From CAZKUN01 sp964555935 (GTDB lineage Bacteria > Armatimonadota > Zipacnadia > Zipacnadales > VGFC01), in assembly GCA_964555935.1 (NCBI GenBank), contig CAZKUN010000372.1, forward strand, positions 1-6,811: DNA of 6,811 bases, written 5' to 3'. Numbering within the stretch: the first letter of the stretch is position 1; each line of letters opens with the position of its first letter. Shown piece after piece: positions 1 to 6,005 of this stretch. Under the pieces are notes generated by a model. It was not told the DNA's origin. It did no database searches and was given only the letters and a program-made list of their open reading frames with translations. The translations under genes were made by a program, and so were the position numbers.

Positions 1-1
1 C

Positions 2-2590
2 CTGCCCTCGGATGGCACGTCGTACCTCCCGGCCGAGGACACGGCGGACCCGGCCTGGCGCGAGGCGCTCGGCGAGTGGCAGTCGCTACCGCCGGCCCGA
101 TTGCTCGAAATCCAGGCGCGGACCGACTTCGACCGCTTCGACCCGATGGAGATCATCGCGACCGAGGAGGAGACGGCGGACCTCCTCGCCGAGCACGCGG
201 ACGCCACCTACCTCCTGTTCCCGGAAGGCCGACGCTACCCCATCCGCATGTTCGACGATCTGCCCCAGCGGTGGATCGGGCGAGGGCCGTCGAGCGCGTT
301 CCGCGGCCAAGCCCGGCCGGGCGAGCACTACACCTTCCAGATCGGCGTCTGGGCCGCCGGGCAGCCTGTAGAGGGTCTAGAGGTCCGGTTCACGGATCTG
401 GCAGCGGCGGGCGGCGGCAAGCCGATCCCGGCGTCGGCGCTGACTTGCTACAACCTGGGCGGCATCGATGTCCGCGGCAGGCCGATGGAGCGCGAGTTCC
501 GCGTCGCGGAGGGCAAGACCAGGCCGCTCTGGATCGGCGTGCAGATCCCGGAAGACGCGGCCGACACCCACAGAGGCCTCCTGACCATCGCGCCTGAGGG
601 CGCGCCAGCCACAGACGTTTCGCTCACTATTGCCGTCAGCGGCGGCGTTCTCAGGGACTCCGGAGAGGGCGAGCTGTGGCGGATGTCGCGGCTCCGGTGG
701 CTGAACTCGAGGGCGGGGGTCGACGACGACACGGTGACTCCGTACACCCCGCTCGAGGTCGAGGCCAACACTATACGATGCCTCGGGCGCGAGGTGGTGC
801 TTGGCGACCGAGGGCTTCCGGCACGCATCGCGACGAGCTTCCGCCGCTCACAGATCGAGGCCGAGGTGTCGAACGAGCTCCTGGCCGGGCCGATCGAGGT
901 GGTGGCGGAGACCGACGGCGGCGTGCCCGAATGGTCGCCGGGCGTCCGGGACCTCGTGAGCGCCACGCCGAGCGTTGCGCTACACAAGGCGACTGCCGAG
1001 TGCGACGTGCTTTCCCAGTTGGTCTGGACGCGGACCGAGATGGAGGGAGCGCTCACAGCGCGGGTCGTGCTTGAGGCCAAGCATCCAGTGGACCTGAAGG
1101 ACGTGAGCCTCACCGTGCCCGTGGCGCGGCAGGCGGCGAAGTACATGATGGGGCTGGGCCGCCGTGGCGGCCCGACCCCGGGGGAACTCGAATGGACCTG
1201 GGACGCCAACACGAACATGGTCTGGCTCGGCGACGTGGACGCCGGGCTGGACTGCCGCCTCCTGGCCGCTGATGGGCAGCCGAACGTCTGGACGGACGCC
1301 GACATCCGCAAGGAACACGATGCCGTCTACCTCCGCGCTCACACGGGCGAGCGGAGACTGGAGGCAGGGGAGCGTCTGACGTTGCGCTTCCAGCTCCTCG
1401 TGACCCCGTTCAAGCCGATCTGCCGCGAGCACTGGGACTGGCGGTACGAGTTCCGGGTCCTGAATCCGGACGCCGAGGGGAGCACGGTCCTGCACGTGCA
1501 TCACACGGAGCCGCCACACCCCTACATTGGATACCCGTTCAGAGAGCCGGAGCTGCTCGCCGACTGGGCGAGGGAATACAGGCGGGCCGGCGGCCTCGGC
1601 ACGAACCTCTACTACCTCGGCCATTGGTCCCTGTCCAACCGCGCCGCCGAGCTCTGGGCGCTGCGAAGCCTCGGCGACGAGGTCCTGGCAACCGGCGGCG
1701 TCGATGTCTACTGGGACGAGGTGAACTCCACGGCCGGCGGGCACCCCTGGCTGCAGGAGCACCTCGTCGCGGGCTACGCGGCGGGCTGGTACGGGCCGCT
1801 CGTGGACAAGCCGGAGACCGACATGTCGATCCTGATCAACGGCATGTCGCGCTGGCATAACTACTGCCTTGAGGGGTGGCGCTGGCTCGTCGAGAACACG
1901 GGCGTCGATGGCATTTACCTCGACGGCATCCCGTACGACCGCTTGGCGATGCGCCGCGTGGCCAAGGTCCTTCACGAGACGACTCGGAACGACCCCTACC
2001 GCATGCAGTACCACAACAATGACTGCTTTGGGGAGAACGTCTACCCCGGGCCGCTGAACGTCTTCACCGGCGTGCTCCCCTACATCAATGACCTCTGGTT
2101 CGGCGAGCAGTTCGACCCGGATCTGGGCCCCGAGTACTGGTTGCTCGAAATGTCAGGCATCCCGTTTGGGCTGACCGGGGAGATGCTCCACAACAGCGGC
2201 AACCCGCACCGGGGAATGCTCTATGGGATGACCTGCCGGACGCACCCGTCACACCCGGCGATGTGGGCCTTCTGGGATGAGTTCGGCATCCAGGACGCGG
2301 AGATGATCGGCTACTGGATCGATGACTGCCCCGTGACCACCGGCCGGGACGATGTGCTCGCGACGGTGTATCAGCGACCGGACCGAGCGCTAGTCTCCCT
2401 GGCAAGCTGGGCGGACGAGACGGTCGATCTTAGCCTCGACATCGACTGGCTGGCTCTGGGGCTGAGTGCCGCTGCATCGTCATTGACTGGGCCGGCGATC
2501 AGCCACGTCCAGGAGGCGCGGACCTTCGCCCCGGGTGAGTCGATTCCTGTCGAGCCCGGCAAGGGGTGGTTGCTCGTTCTCTCGGAGTAG
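2..2590 (+). CDS. DUF6067-type putative glycoside hydrolase, 5'-truncated by the window edge
   Basis: The reading frame is open from base 2 to the TAG at 2588-2590. That gives 862 residues in the window, and the true start lies upstream. The N-terminal half looks beta-rich, with segments such as GPSSAFRGQARPGEHYTFQIGVWAA, as in the beta-sandwich regions of large glycoside-hydrolase-like proteins. The C-terminal half, roughly residues 490-790 counted from base 2, resembles a TIM barrel. It contains GVDGIYLDGIPYDR (about residue 633), NDLWFGEQFD, SGIPFGLTGEML and GIQDAEMIGYWIDDCPV. These blocks match my memory of proteins annotated DUF6067 or 'glycoside hydrolase domain-containing'. The Asp residues of the GIYLDG strand and the Glu of WFGEQ are possible acid/base or nucleophile residues, but that is inference. 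A short C-terminal beta domain follows. Whether the protein is exported cannot be judged because the N-terminus is missing. The gene converges on a sulfatase gene, which suggests action on a sulfated glycan. The coding call is firm; the enzymatic role is moderately supported and the substrate is unknown. Confidence 0.85.
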   Translation: MPSDGTSYLPAEDTADPAWREALGEWQSLPPARLLEIQARTDFDRFDPMEIIATEEETADLLAEHADATYLLFPEGRRYPIRMFDDLPQRWIGRGPSSAFRGQARPGEHYTFQIGVWAAGQPVEGLEVRFTDLAAAGGGKPIPASALTCYNLGGIDVRGRPMEREFRVAEGKTRPLWIGVQIPEDAADTHRGLLTIAPEGAPATDVSLTIAVSGGVLRDSGEGELWRMSRLRWLNSRAGVDDDTVTPYTPLEVEANTIRCLGREVVLGDRGLPARIATSFRRSQIEAEVSNELLAGPIEVVAETDGGVPEWSPGVRDLVSATPSVALHKATAECDVLSQLVWTRTEMEGALTARVVLEAKHPVDLKDVSLTVPVARQAAKYMMGLGRRGGPTPGELEWTWDANTNMVWLGDVDAGLDCRLLAADGQPNVWTDADIRKEHDAVYLRAHTGERRLEAGERLTLRFQLLVTPFKPICREHWDWRYEFRVLNPDAEGSTVLHVHHTEPPHPYIGYPFREPELLADWAREYRRAGGLGTNLYYLGHWSLSNRAAELWALRSLGDEVLATGGVDVYWDEVNSTAGGHPWLQEHLVAGYAAGWYGPLVDKPETDMSILINGMSRWHNYCLEGWRWLVENTGVDGIYLDGIPYDRLAMRRVAKVLHETTRNDPYRMQYHNNDCFGENVYPGPLNVFTGVLPYINDLWFGEQFDPDLGPEYWLLEMSGIPFGLTGEMLHNSGNPHRGMLYGMTCRTHPSHPAMWAFWDEFGIQDAEMIGYWIDDCPVTTGRDDVLATVYQRPDRALVSLASWADETVDLSLDIDWLALGLSAAASSLTGPAISHVQEARTFAPGESIPVEPGKGWLLVLSE

Positions 2591-2614
2591 CGCCCGGATA
2601 GCGGCGCAGCTCGG
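2591..2614. other. Short spacer between convergent genes, no terminator seen
   Basis: This spacer lies between the hydrolase stop at 2590 and the end of the sulfatase remnant. No stem-loop with a T-run is visible for either direction across 2591-2665. The stretch 2615-2665 belongs to the unrelated tail of the remnant. Confidence 0.4.
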
Positions 2615-2854
2615 TCAGGGCCGGCATGATCTCGCCGAGTCGCTGGTCAGTACTGGGACCCACGGGCCCGTGAGGATCTGCCCCCGGTGGGGAGACCAGA
2701 TGGGGCAGGACGAGAACGCTTGGTCGAAGGTGAGCGCCTCGGCGGCAAGCTGATCAGCGTGCGGCGCGCGCACAACCCGGTTTCCCGAGCATCCGAGCGC
2801 GGTATAGCGCAACTCGTCGGCGAACACAGAGAGGACATTGGAGCTGTTTCGCAT
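2615..2854 (-). pseudogene. Remnant of a second sulfatase (N-terminal fragment, catalytic Cys lost)
   Basis: The minus-strand frame from ATG 2854-2852 to TGA 2617-2615 encodes 79 residues. Residues 6-63 (2839-2666) align without gaps to residues 16-73 of the intact neighbouring sulfatase, with 23 of 58 identical by eye. Shared landmarks include ALGC.GN, the AF..-P stretch and SP.R....TG. The homology stops abruptly after LTG, followed by an unrelated tail and a stop. About 400 residues of a normal sulfatase are absent. The catalytic position of C-x-P-S-R is Trp here (TGG at 2698-2696, in CPIWSPHR); one base change from TGC or TGT would account for it. The start sits 16 nt after the upstream sulfatase stop, with GAGG (2867-2864) 9 nt before the ATG, so the pair was probably a translationally linked tandem. 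The alternative, a real short protein, is unlikely because such a fragment cannot form the sulfatase fold. Confidence 0.8.
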
Positions 2855-2870
2855 CCCATTGTCCCTCGGC

Positions 2871-4307
2871 TCACTGAACGGGTGCGATTGGTTCGGCGAG
2901 ATTGGCTCTGACCCAGGGCCATTGGAACATGTCGTTCGTGGCGTCATTCCACCCGAGCAGCCTGGCTTCCATCTCGCGGAGCACCTCACCATACGCAGGA
3001 TCGGCGATCAGGTTCCTGAGCTCGGTGGGATCCTCTTGCAGGTCGTAGAGTTCGTCTCTGCTGTTCGGCGTATAGACGTATTTCCAGCGCTCGGTCCGGA
3101 CCATTCGCTGGGAGTGATATCCCCAGACTTCGCCATGGCTTTCGCAGTAGACGCTGTCCGGCCAGTCCGCGAGCGTCTCGCCGCGCATCAGGCCAGCCAG
3201 GCTTCTCCCGTCAACGGGCTCCTCAAGCTCTGCGCCGGCCCATTCGACGAAGGTCGGCATCAGGTCCATGAGCGTGGCGAACGCGTCCACGCTGCCGGGG
3301 CGGATCAACTTGGGCGGGCCTTTTGCGAGCAGCGGGATGCGAAACACCTCGTCGTACATGGTCCCGCACTTCTCGAAGTGATTGTGGCTCCCCATGGCGT
3401 CGCCGTGGTCGGTGGCGAACACGAAGATGGTGTTGTCCGCGATGCCGGTCTCCTCGATTGCCCTCAGCATCTCGCCAACGCGCGCATCGATGTGAGTCAC
3501 ATCGCCGTAGTACTTGGCGACGATCTTGCTCCACCAGTCCCAGTTCCTGCCGACGAGACCCCACTCCTGCCTCTTGCGCATGTGGCCGTCGGGTTTGCCC
3601 TGGAAATCGTCATCGAAGCTGTCCCACGGTGGGATGCTCGCGGGATCGTACATGGACGCATAGGGCTCGGGCGGCACGCACGGGAAGTGGGGCTCCGTTA
3701 CATCGACCCGGAGAAAGAACGGGGTATCATCCCTAGCCCGTTCCCGCATCATGGGAATGCCCCGCCTTGTTGCGCTGGCCAGAGCCGTTTCGTCCGCGGG
3801 GCCACGGTTTGTGCCCGCTAGCGTGTACGTCGTCCCGTCGGCGAAGGTGGTGGCAGTTTCTGAGCCCGGAACGATGTCCCTGTTCCCGGACGCACCGTGC
3901 TCGTGTCGGTCGAACCCGAACTGACACGGTCCCAGGTCCTCGTGAACGTGCCATTTCCCCACGTAGTCCAGGGCATACCCGGACCGTTTCAGGATGGCGC
4001 TGAACGTCTGCATGTCGGGGGATAGGCCCCGGTTCCAGGCGGGCGCGATATGGGTGTTGATCATCACGCCGTGATTGTGCGGGTAGAGCCCGGTCATGAG
4101 AGACGCGCGCGACGGCGAGCAAACCGGAGACACGGTGAACGCGTTCTCCATGCATGCGCCCTGTTCCGCCAACGCATCCAGGTTTGGGGTGCGGCAGATC
4201 TCGTTCCCGTAACACCCTAGGGCGTCGCGCCTGAGTTGGTCTGTCATGAAGAGGACAATGTTGGGCCGGCGTGGCATGGCGTCATCCGTTTCAGCTAGTT
4301 CACGCAT
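2871..4307 (-). CDS. Formylglycine-dependent sulfatase, cytoplasmic-looking
   Basis: The protein has 478 residues, a normal length for the arylsulfatase family. It hydrolyses sulfate esters, probably on a sugar here. The N-terminal strand NIVLFMTDQLR carries the metal-binding Asp23 and Gln24. The signature CSPSRASLMTG starts at Cys63, which a maturase (FGE or an anaerobic sulfatase-maturing enzyme) would convert to formylglycine. The second metal-binding block, TDHGDAMG, has Asp300 and His301. The C-terminus has the usual ELYDLQEDPTELRNL segment. I see no signal peptide or membrane segment: residues 1-14 are polar and charged. The protein may therefore act in the cytoplasm on imported oligosaccharides, unless export uses another route. 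I chose the start at 4307 because GGAG lies about 10 nt upstream. The Met at 4277 (MPRRPNIV) is closer to the usual family start but has no clear ribosome binding site. No maturase gene is visible in the window. The family call is very secure; the substrate is unknown. Confidence 0.96.
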   Translation of the reverse strand: MRELAETDDAMPRRPNIVLFMTDQLRRDALGCYGNEICRTPNLDALAEQGACMENAFTVSPVCSPSRASLMTGLYPHNHGVMINTHIAPAWNRGLSPDMQTFSAILKRSGYALDYVGKWHVHEDLGPCQFGFDRHEHGASGNRDIVPGSETATTFADGTTYTLAGTNRGPADETALASATRRGIPMMRERARDDTPFFLRVDVTEPHFPCVPPEPYASMYDPASIPPWDSFDDDFQGKPDGHMRKRQEWGLVGRNWDWWSKIVAKYYGDVTHIDARVGEMLRAIEETGIADNTIFVFATDHGDAMGSHNHFEKCGTMYDEVFRIPLLAKGPPKLIRPGSVDAFATLMDLMPTFVEWAGAELEEPVDGRSLAGLMRGETLADWPDSVYCESHGEVWGYHSQRMVRTERWKYVYTPNSRDELYDLQEDPTELRNLIADPAYGEVLREMEARLLGWNDATNDMFQWPWVRANLAEPIAPVQ

Positions 4308-4384
4308 GTCATTGTCGCTCCCATAGACTCCATCCGGCCCGTTAGCGTTGATGGCCTTACCCCCTGAAACGAGTCCAGGTTCAG
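4308..4384. other. Upstream region of the sulfatase, up to the IS boundary
   Basis: This is 77 bp between the sulfatase start and the probable left tip of IS-B. On the minus strand it includes GGAG about 10 nt before the sulfatase ATG. I see no convincing -35/-10 pair. If the native promoter lay further upstream, the IS insertions have displaced it. Confidence 0.4.
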
Positions 4385-4399
4385 TGTTAGTATTTGGCT

Positions 4400-4403
4400 G
4401 GAT
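4400..4403. repeat. Target-site duplication GGAT, left copy of IS-A
   Basis: GGAT lies immediately outside the left TG end of IS-A and matches the four bases immediately outside the right end. Confidence 0.85.
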
Positions 4404-4441
4404 TGTGGTGCACCCCGTCCTGGTACCACCTGGCGTGTTAG
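4404..4441 (+). repeat. Terminal inverted repeat of IS-A (transposase 3' side)
   Basis: The outer part TGTGGTGCACCCCG pairs with TGTTCTGCTCCCCG at the other end (11 of 14 match). The inner part CCACCTGGCGTGTTAG pairs with CCACCTGGGATGTTAG (14 of 16 match). The short stretch between these blocks is poorly conserved and needs a one-base gap. Confidence 0.85.
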
Positions 4442-4444
4442 TTT

Positions 4445-5356
4445 TCAGCCAGCTCGGGCCAGCTTGGGCCCGGGTTCTTGGGTTGCCATCGAGCCGTCTG
4501 GGTTACCCCTGCTCCCCCCATGGGGGGAGCGCGCCGCAGCTTGATCGGCATACTCGTTCGGCGTCATGTTGCCGAGGGATCCGTGCGGTCGCTCTGAGTT
4601 GTAGTCCTCGCGCCAAGCGTCGACTCTCCCTTGCGCATCGGCCGCCGATAGAAACCAATACTCGTTCAGGCATTCCTGCCGGAAACGGCTGTTGAAGCCC
4701 TCGATGATCCCATTCTCCATTGGCCTACCGGGTGGGATGAAGTCGAGCACCACCCGGTTCCAGTAAGCCCATTGGTCCATTACCTGGGACGTGAATTCCG
4801 TCCCGTTGTCACACCGGATGCTGTGGGGTCGACCACGTTCGGCGATCACCCCGTTCAGCACCTCGACCACGTCTTCGCTGCCGAGGCGAAAACCCACCTT
4901 CAGCGCCAGACTCTCACGACTAAAGTTATCGACTAACGTGAAGACCCGGATCCGGCGGCCCAAAACCAACTGATCGCTCATAAAATCCATGCTCCAACTC
5001 TCATTGCAGCGCGCCGGCACAGGCAGCTTCCGGCGTCTAGCGGCGCTCACGCGCCGTCTGGGGCGTCTTCGACGTAACCCGAGCCCCTCTTCCCGATAGA
5101 GCCGGTAGACCAGCTTGTGGTTCACCTGCCACCCCTCGCGCCTCAGCAACACGTGCAGCCGGCGGTAACCCCAGCTCAGCCGGGCAGTCGCCATGTCCCG
5201 CAATCGAATCCGCAGTTCGTTTCGCCTGTCCGCAACGCTTTGGTATCGTTGGCTCGATCGCCCCTGAGCCAGCACTCGGCACGCGCGGCGCTCGCTGACC
5301 TCGTAACCCACCTGCAGGTACAGAGCCAGCTCGCGCTTGCGGACAGACGTCAGGGC
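4445..5356 (-). CDS. IS-A OrfB, IS3-family DDE transposase catalytic part
   Basis: This is the integrase-like catalytic domain (rve fold) that cuts and joins IS ends. The frame is entered by -1 slippage from orfA at the heptamer 5362-5356 and ends at TGA 4447-4445. The first in-frame GTG is at 5311, giving 288 residues if initiated independently. Counted from that GTG, the catalytic residues are Asp109 (SWSMDFMSDQ), Asp168 (IRCDNGTEF) and Glu204 (NGIIEGFN). There are exactly 35 residues between the last two, the DD(35)E spacing of IS3 transposases. Upstream lies the family block SERRACRVLAQ and an HTH_21-like segment around WGYRRLHVLLRREG. The end carries YNSERPHGSLGNMTPNEY. The C-terminal tail after this block is about 30 residues long and Gly/Pro-rich; it overlaps a strong palindrome at 4511-4530. 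No inactivating lesion is visible. Expression is most likely as an OrfAB fusion of about 390 residues. Confidence 0.93.
   Translation of the reverse strand, partial: ALTSVRKRELALYLQVGYEVSERRACRVLAQGRSSQRYQSVADRRNELRIRLRDMATARLSWGYRRLHVLLRREGWQVNHKLVYRLYREEGLGLRRRRPRRRVSAARRRKLPVPARCNESWSMDFMSDQLVLGRRIRVFTLVDNFSRESLALKVGFRLGSEDVVEVLNGVIAERGRPHSIRCDNGTEFTSQVMDQWAYWNRVVLDFIPPGRPMENGIIEGFNSRFRQECLNEYWFLSAADAQGRVDAWREDYNSERPHGSLGNMTPNEYADQAAARSPHGGSRGNPDGSMATQEPGPKLARAG
4511..4530. repeat. Perfect 20-bp palindrome within the 3' end of IS-A orfB
   Basis: The two 10-bp arms GCTCCCCCCA and TGGGGGGAGC are exact reverse complements with no spacer. As RNA they would fold into a GC-rich hairpin with a small loop. 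The palindrome lies in the codons for the Gly/Pro-rich tail of OrfB, 64-83 nt before its stop-codon end. No T-run follows it on either strand, so it is not a standard intrinsic terminator. Confidence 0.75.
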
Positions 5357-5616
5357 TTTCCCTTCAGCACGTCCTGCAGCATCGCCTTGTCCAGCGTCAG
5401 GTCGGCGACGACTCGTTTCAACCGGCGGTTCTCATCCTCGAGCTGCTTCAGTCGACGAATCTCCGAGACGCCAAGGTCGCCGTAGCGTTTCTTCCACCGG
5501 TAGAACGTCTGCTCCGCAACACCCATCTTCCGACAGATCTCAGCCACCGATGTGCCCGCCTCAGCCTGCTGCAACGCAAACACAATCTGCTGCTCCGTGT
5601 ACCGCTTCCGCTTCAT
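5350..5616 (-). CDS. IS-A OrfA, transposase helix-turn-helix subunit
   Basis: OrfA has 88 residues. It opens with the IS3/IS911-type helix-turn-helix: RYTEQQIVFALQQAEAG, then VAEICRKMGVAEQTFYRWKKRYG. A leucine-zipper-like coiled coil follows, KQLEDENRRLKRVVADLTLD, used in known IS3 OrfA proteins for multimerisation. It binds the IS ends, and free OrfA usually moderates transposition. The ATG at 5616-5614 is preceded by a perfect AGGAGG Shine-Dalgarno sequence (5631-5626) with a 9-nt spacer, which fixes the start. The TGA at 5352-5350 lies just past the slippery heptamer, so ribosomes either stop here to give OrfA or shift to -1 and continue into OrfB. Confidence 0.95.
   Translation of the reverse strand: MKRKRYTEQQIVFALQQAEAGTSVAEICRKMGVAEQTFYRWKKRYGDLGVSEIRRLKQLEDENRRLKRVVADLTLDKAMLQDVLKGKP
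5356..5362 (-). promoter_or_regulatory. Candidate -1 frameshift slippery site GGGAAAG in IS-A
   Basis: In the orfA frame the site reads G GGA AAG, an exact X-XXY-YYZ heptamer with AAG in the A-site codon. It lies two codons before the orfA stop, and the -1 frame continues as GGG AAA GCC CTG straight into orfB. I see no strong downstream stem, so stimulation is unclear. Confidence 0.7.
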
Positions 5617-5639
5617 GAAAACCGCCCTCCTGGGTCGTC

Positions 5640-5645
5640 AGTATA
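5640..5645 (-). promoter_or_regulatory. Possible -10 box (TATACT) of the IS-A transposase promoter
   Basis: On the minus strand TATACT lies 23 nt before the orfA ATG, just upstream of the Shine-Dalgarno sequence. No good -35 hexamer is seen at the expected distance; that place falls inside the terminal repeat. The call rests on the one hexamer and its position. Confidence 0.35.
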
Positions 5646-5656
5646 ACAGCTCGATC

Positions 5657-5695
5657 CTAACATCCCAGGTGGACCGAGATTCGGGGAGCAGAACA
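5657..5695 (-). repeat. Terminal inverted repeat of IS-A (transposase 5' side)
   Basis: Read on the minus strand from 5695 it begins TGTTCTGCTCCCCG and ends CCACCTGGGATGTTAG at 5657, complementary to the repeat at 4404-4441. It lies 40 nt upstream of the IS-A orfA start codon. Confidence 0.85.
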
Positions 5696-5699
5696 GGAT
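5696..5699. repeat. Target-site duplication GGAT, right copy of IS-A
   Basis: GGAT follows directly after the terminal CA of IS-A on the plus strand. It continues into CCGGGCC, so the restored target read GGATCCGGGCC. Confidence 0.85.
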
Positions 5700-5712
5700 C
5701 CGGGCCGACAGA

Positions 5713-5718
5713 AAGGGG
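5713..5718 (+). promoter_or_regulatory. Ribosome binding site of IS-B orfA (AAGGGG)
   Basis: AAGGGG lies 8 nt before the ATG at 5727 and supports that start. It sits just right of the IS-A insertion, so translation of IS-B orfA was not disrupted. Confidence 0.6.
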
Positions 5719-5726
5719 CAAGATCG

Positions 5727-6005
5727 ATGGGTCAGAAACGCCATACGCCAGAGCAGATCATCCAGAAGCTGAGGCGTGCGGAGGTTGAGATCGCGCAAGG
5801 GTCGACGGTTGCGCAGGCTGCGAAGAAGATCGAGGTGACAGAGCACACCTACTACCGTTGGCGGGCTGAGTACGGTGGTTTGCGCCTCGATCAGGCGAAG
5901 CGCCTGAAGGAGCTGGAGCGAGAGAATGCCCGTCTGAAGAAGCTGGTGGCTGAGCAGGCTCTGGACAACGACATACTGAGGGAAGCGGCTTCGGGAAACT
6001 ACTGA
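5727..6005 (+). CDS. IS-B OrfA, transposase helix-turn-helix subunit
   Basis: OrfA has 92 residues. The N-terminal helix-turn-helix covers HTPEQIIQKLRRAEV through AQAAKKIEVTEHTYYRWRAEYG. The basic, heptad-like coiled coil LKELERENARLKKLVAEQAL follows, and the chain ends LREAASGNY. This is the DNA-binding and multimerising half of an IS3-family transposase. It is related to but clearly different from IS-A OrfA, so these are two elements and not two copies of one. The stop TGA 6003-6005 overlaps the start of the orfB frame, and the last codons contain a slippery heptamer. IS-A is inserted 28 nt upstream of the start codon. Confidence 0.95.
   Translation: MGQKRHTPEQIIQKLRRAEVEIAQGSTVAQAAKKIEVTEHTYYRWRAEYGGLRLDQAKRLKELERENARLKKLVAEQALDNDILREAASGNY
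5993..5999 (+). promoter_or_regulatory. Candidate -1 frameshift slippery site GGGAAAC in IS-B
   Basis: In the orfA frame the site reads G GGA AAC, then TAC and TGA. Slipping back one base gives GGG AAA CTA CTG AGC and enters orfB without a stop. The heptamer fits X-XXY-YYZ, and a GC hairpin begins 8 nt downstream, at the classic spacing. Confidence 0.7.

Larger units (their letters stand above)
4404..5695 (-). mobile_element. IS-A: complete IS3-family (IS407-like group) insertion sequence, 1,292 bp
   Basis: The element is bounded by imperfect inverted repeats at 4404-4441 and 5657-5695, each starting 5'-TG at its outer edge. It is flanked by a perfect 4-bp direct repeat, GGAT, at 4400-4403 and 5696-5699. 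It encodes orfA (5616-5350) and orfB (ending at 4445) on the minus strand, with a -1 frameshift window at their junction. The length, two-ORF layout, TG/CA ends and 4-bp duplication are what is known of the IS407 group of the IS3 family. The transposase catalytic triad is intact, so the copy may be active. It sits inside the leader of IS-B, so it arrived later than IS-B. Confidence 0.93.

Noticed and set aside
1156..1173. Inverted repeat GGGCCGCC/GGCGGCCC
   Set aside because: It lies in the middle of the hydrolase coding region and is explained by Gly/Arg codons in GC-rich sequence. There is no regulatory context.
980..2014. Minus-strand open frame of 344 codons opposite the hydrolase
   Set aside because: It lies within the recognisable DUF6067-type coding region and shows no family motifs of its own.
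2591..2665. Possible C-terminal piece of the sulfatase remnant in another minus-strand frame (TDQRLGEIMPALTELRRYPG)
   Set aside because: It reads like protein but does not match any sulfatase C-terminal motif I can recognise, so it could be chance.
2838..3821. Plus-strand open frame of 327 codons opposite the sulfatase
   Set aside because: It is antisense to a clearly conserved sulfatase with all its motifs in frame, so it is a shadow ORF in GC-rich DNA.
4348..4695. Plus-strand open frame of 115 codons across the left end of IS-A
   Set aside because: It overlaps the IS-A terminal repeat and runs antisense to orfB. It has no recognisable family features and is a GC-driven shadow frame.
4426..5672. 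IS-A ends placed at the inner conserved CCACCTGG blocks
   Set aside because: No target duplication flanks these positions. Extending outward gives further complementarity, TG/CA ends and a perfect GGAT duplication at 4404 and 5695.
5670..5700. TGGACCGAGATTCGGGG read as the left end of IS-B
   Set aside because: Its reverse complement matches the opposite end of IS-A, including the CCCCG block, so it belongs to the IS-A terminal repeat.
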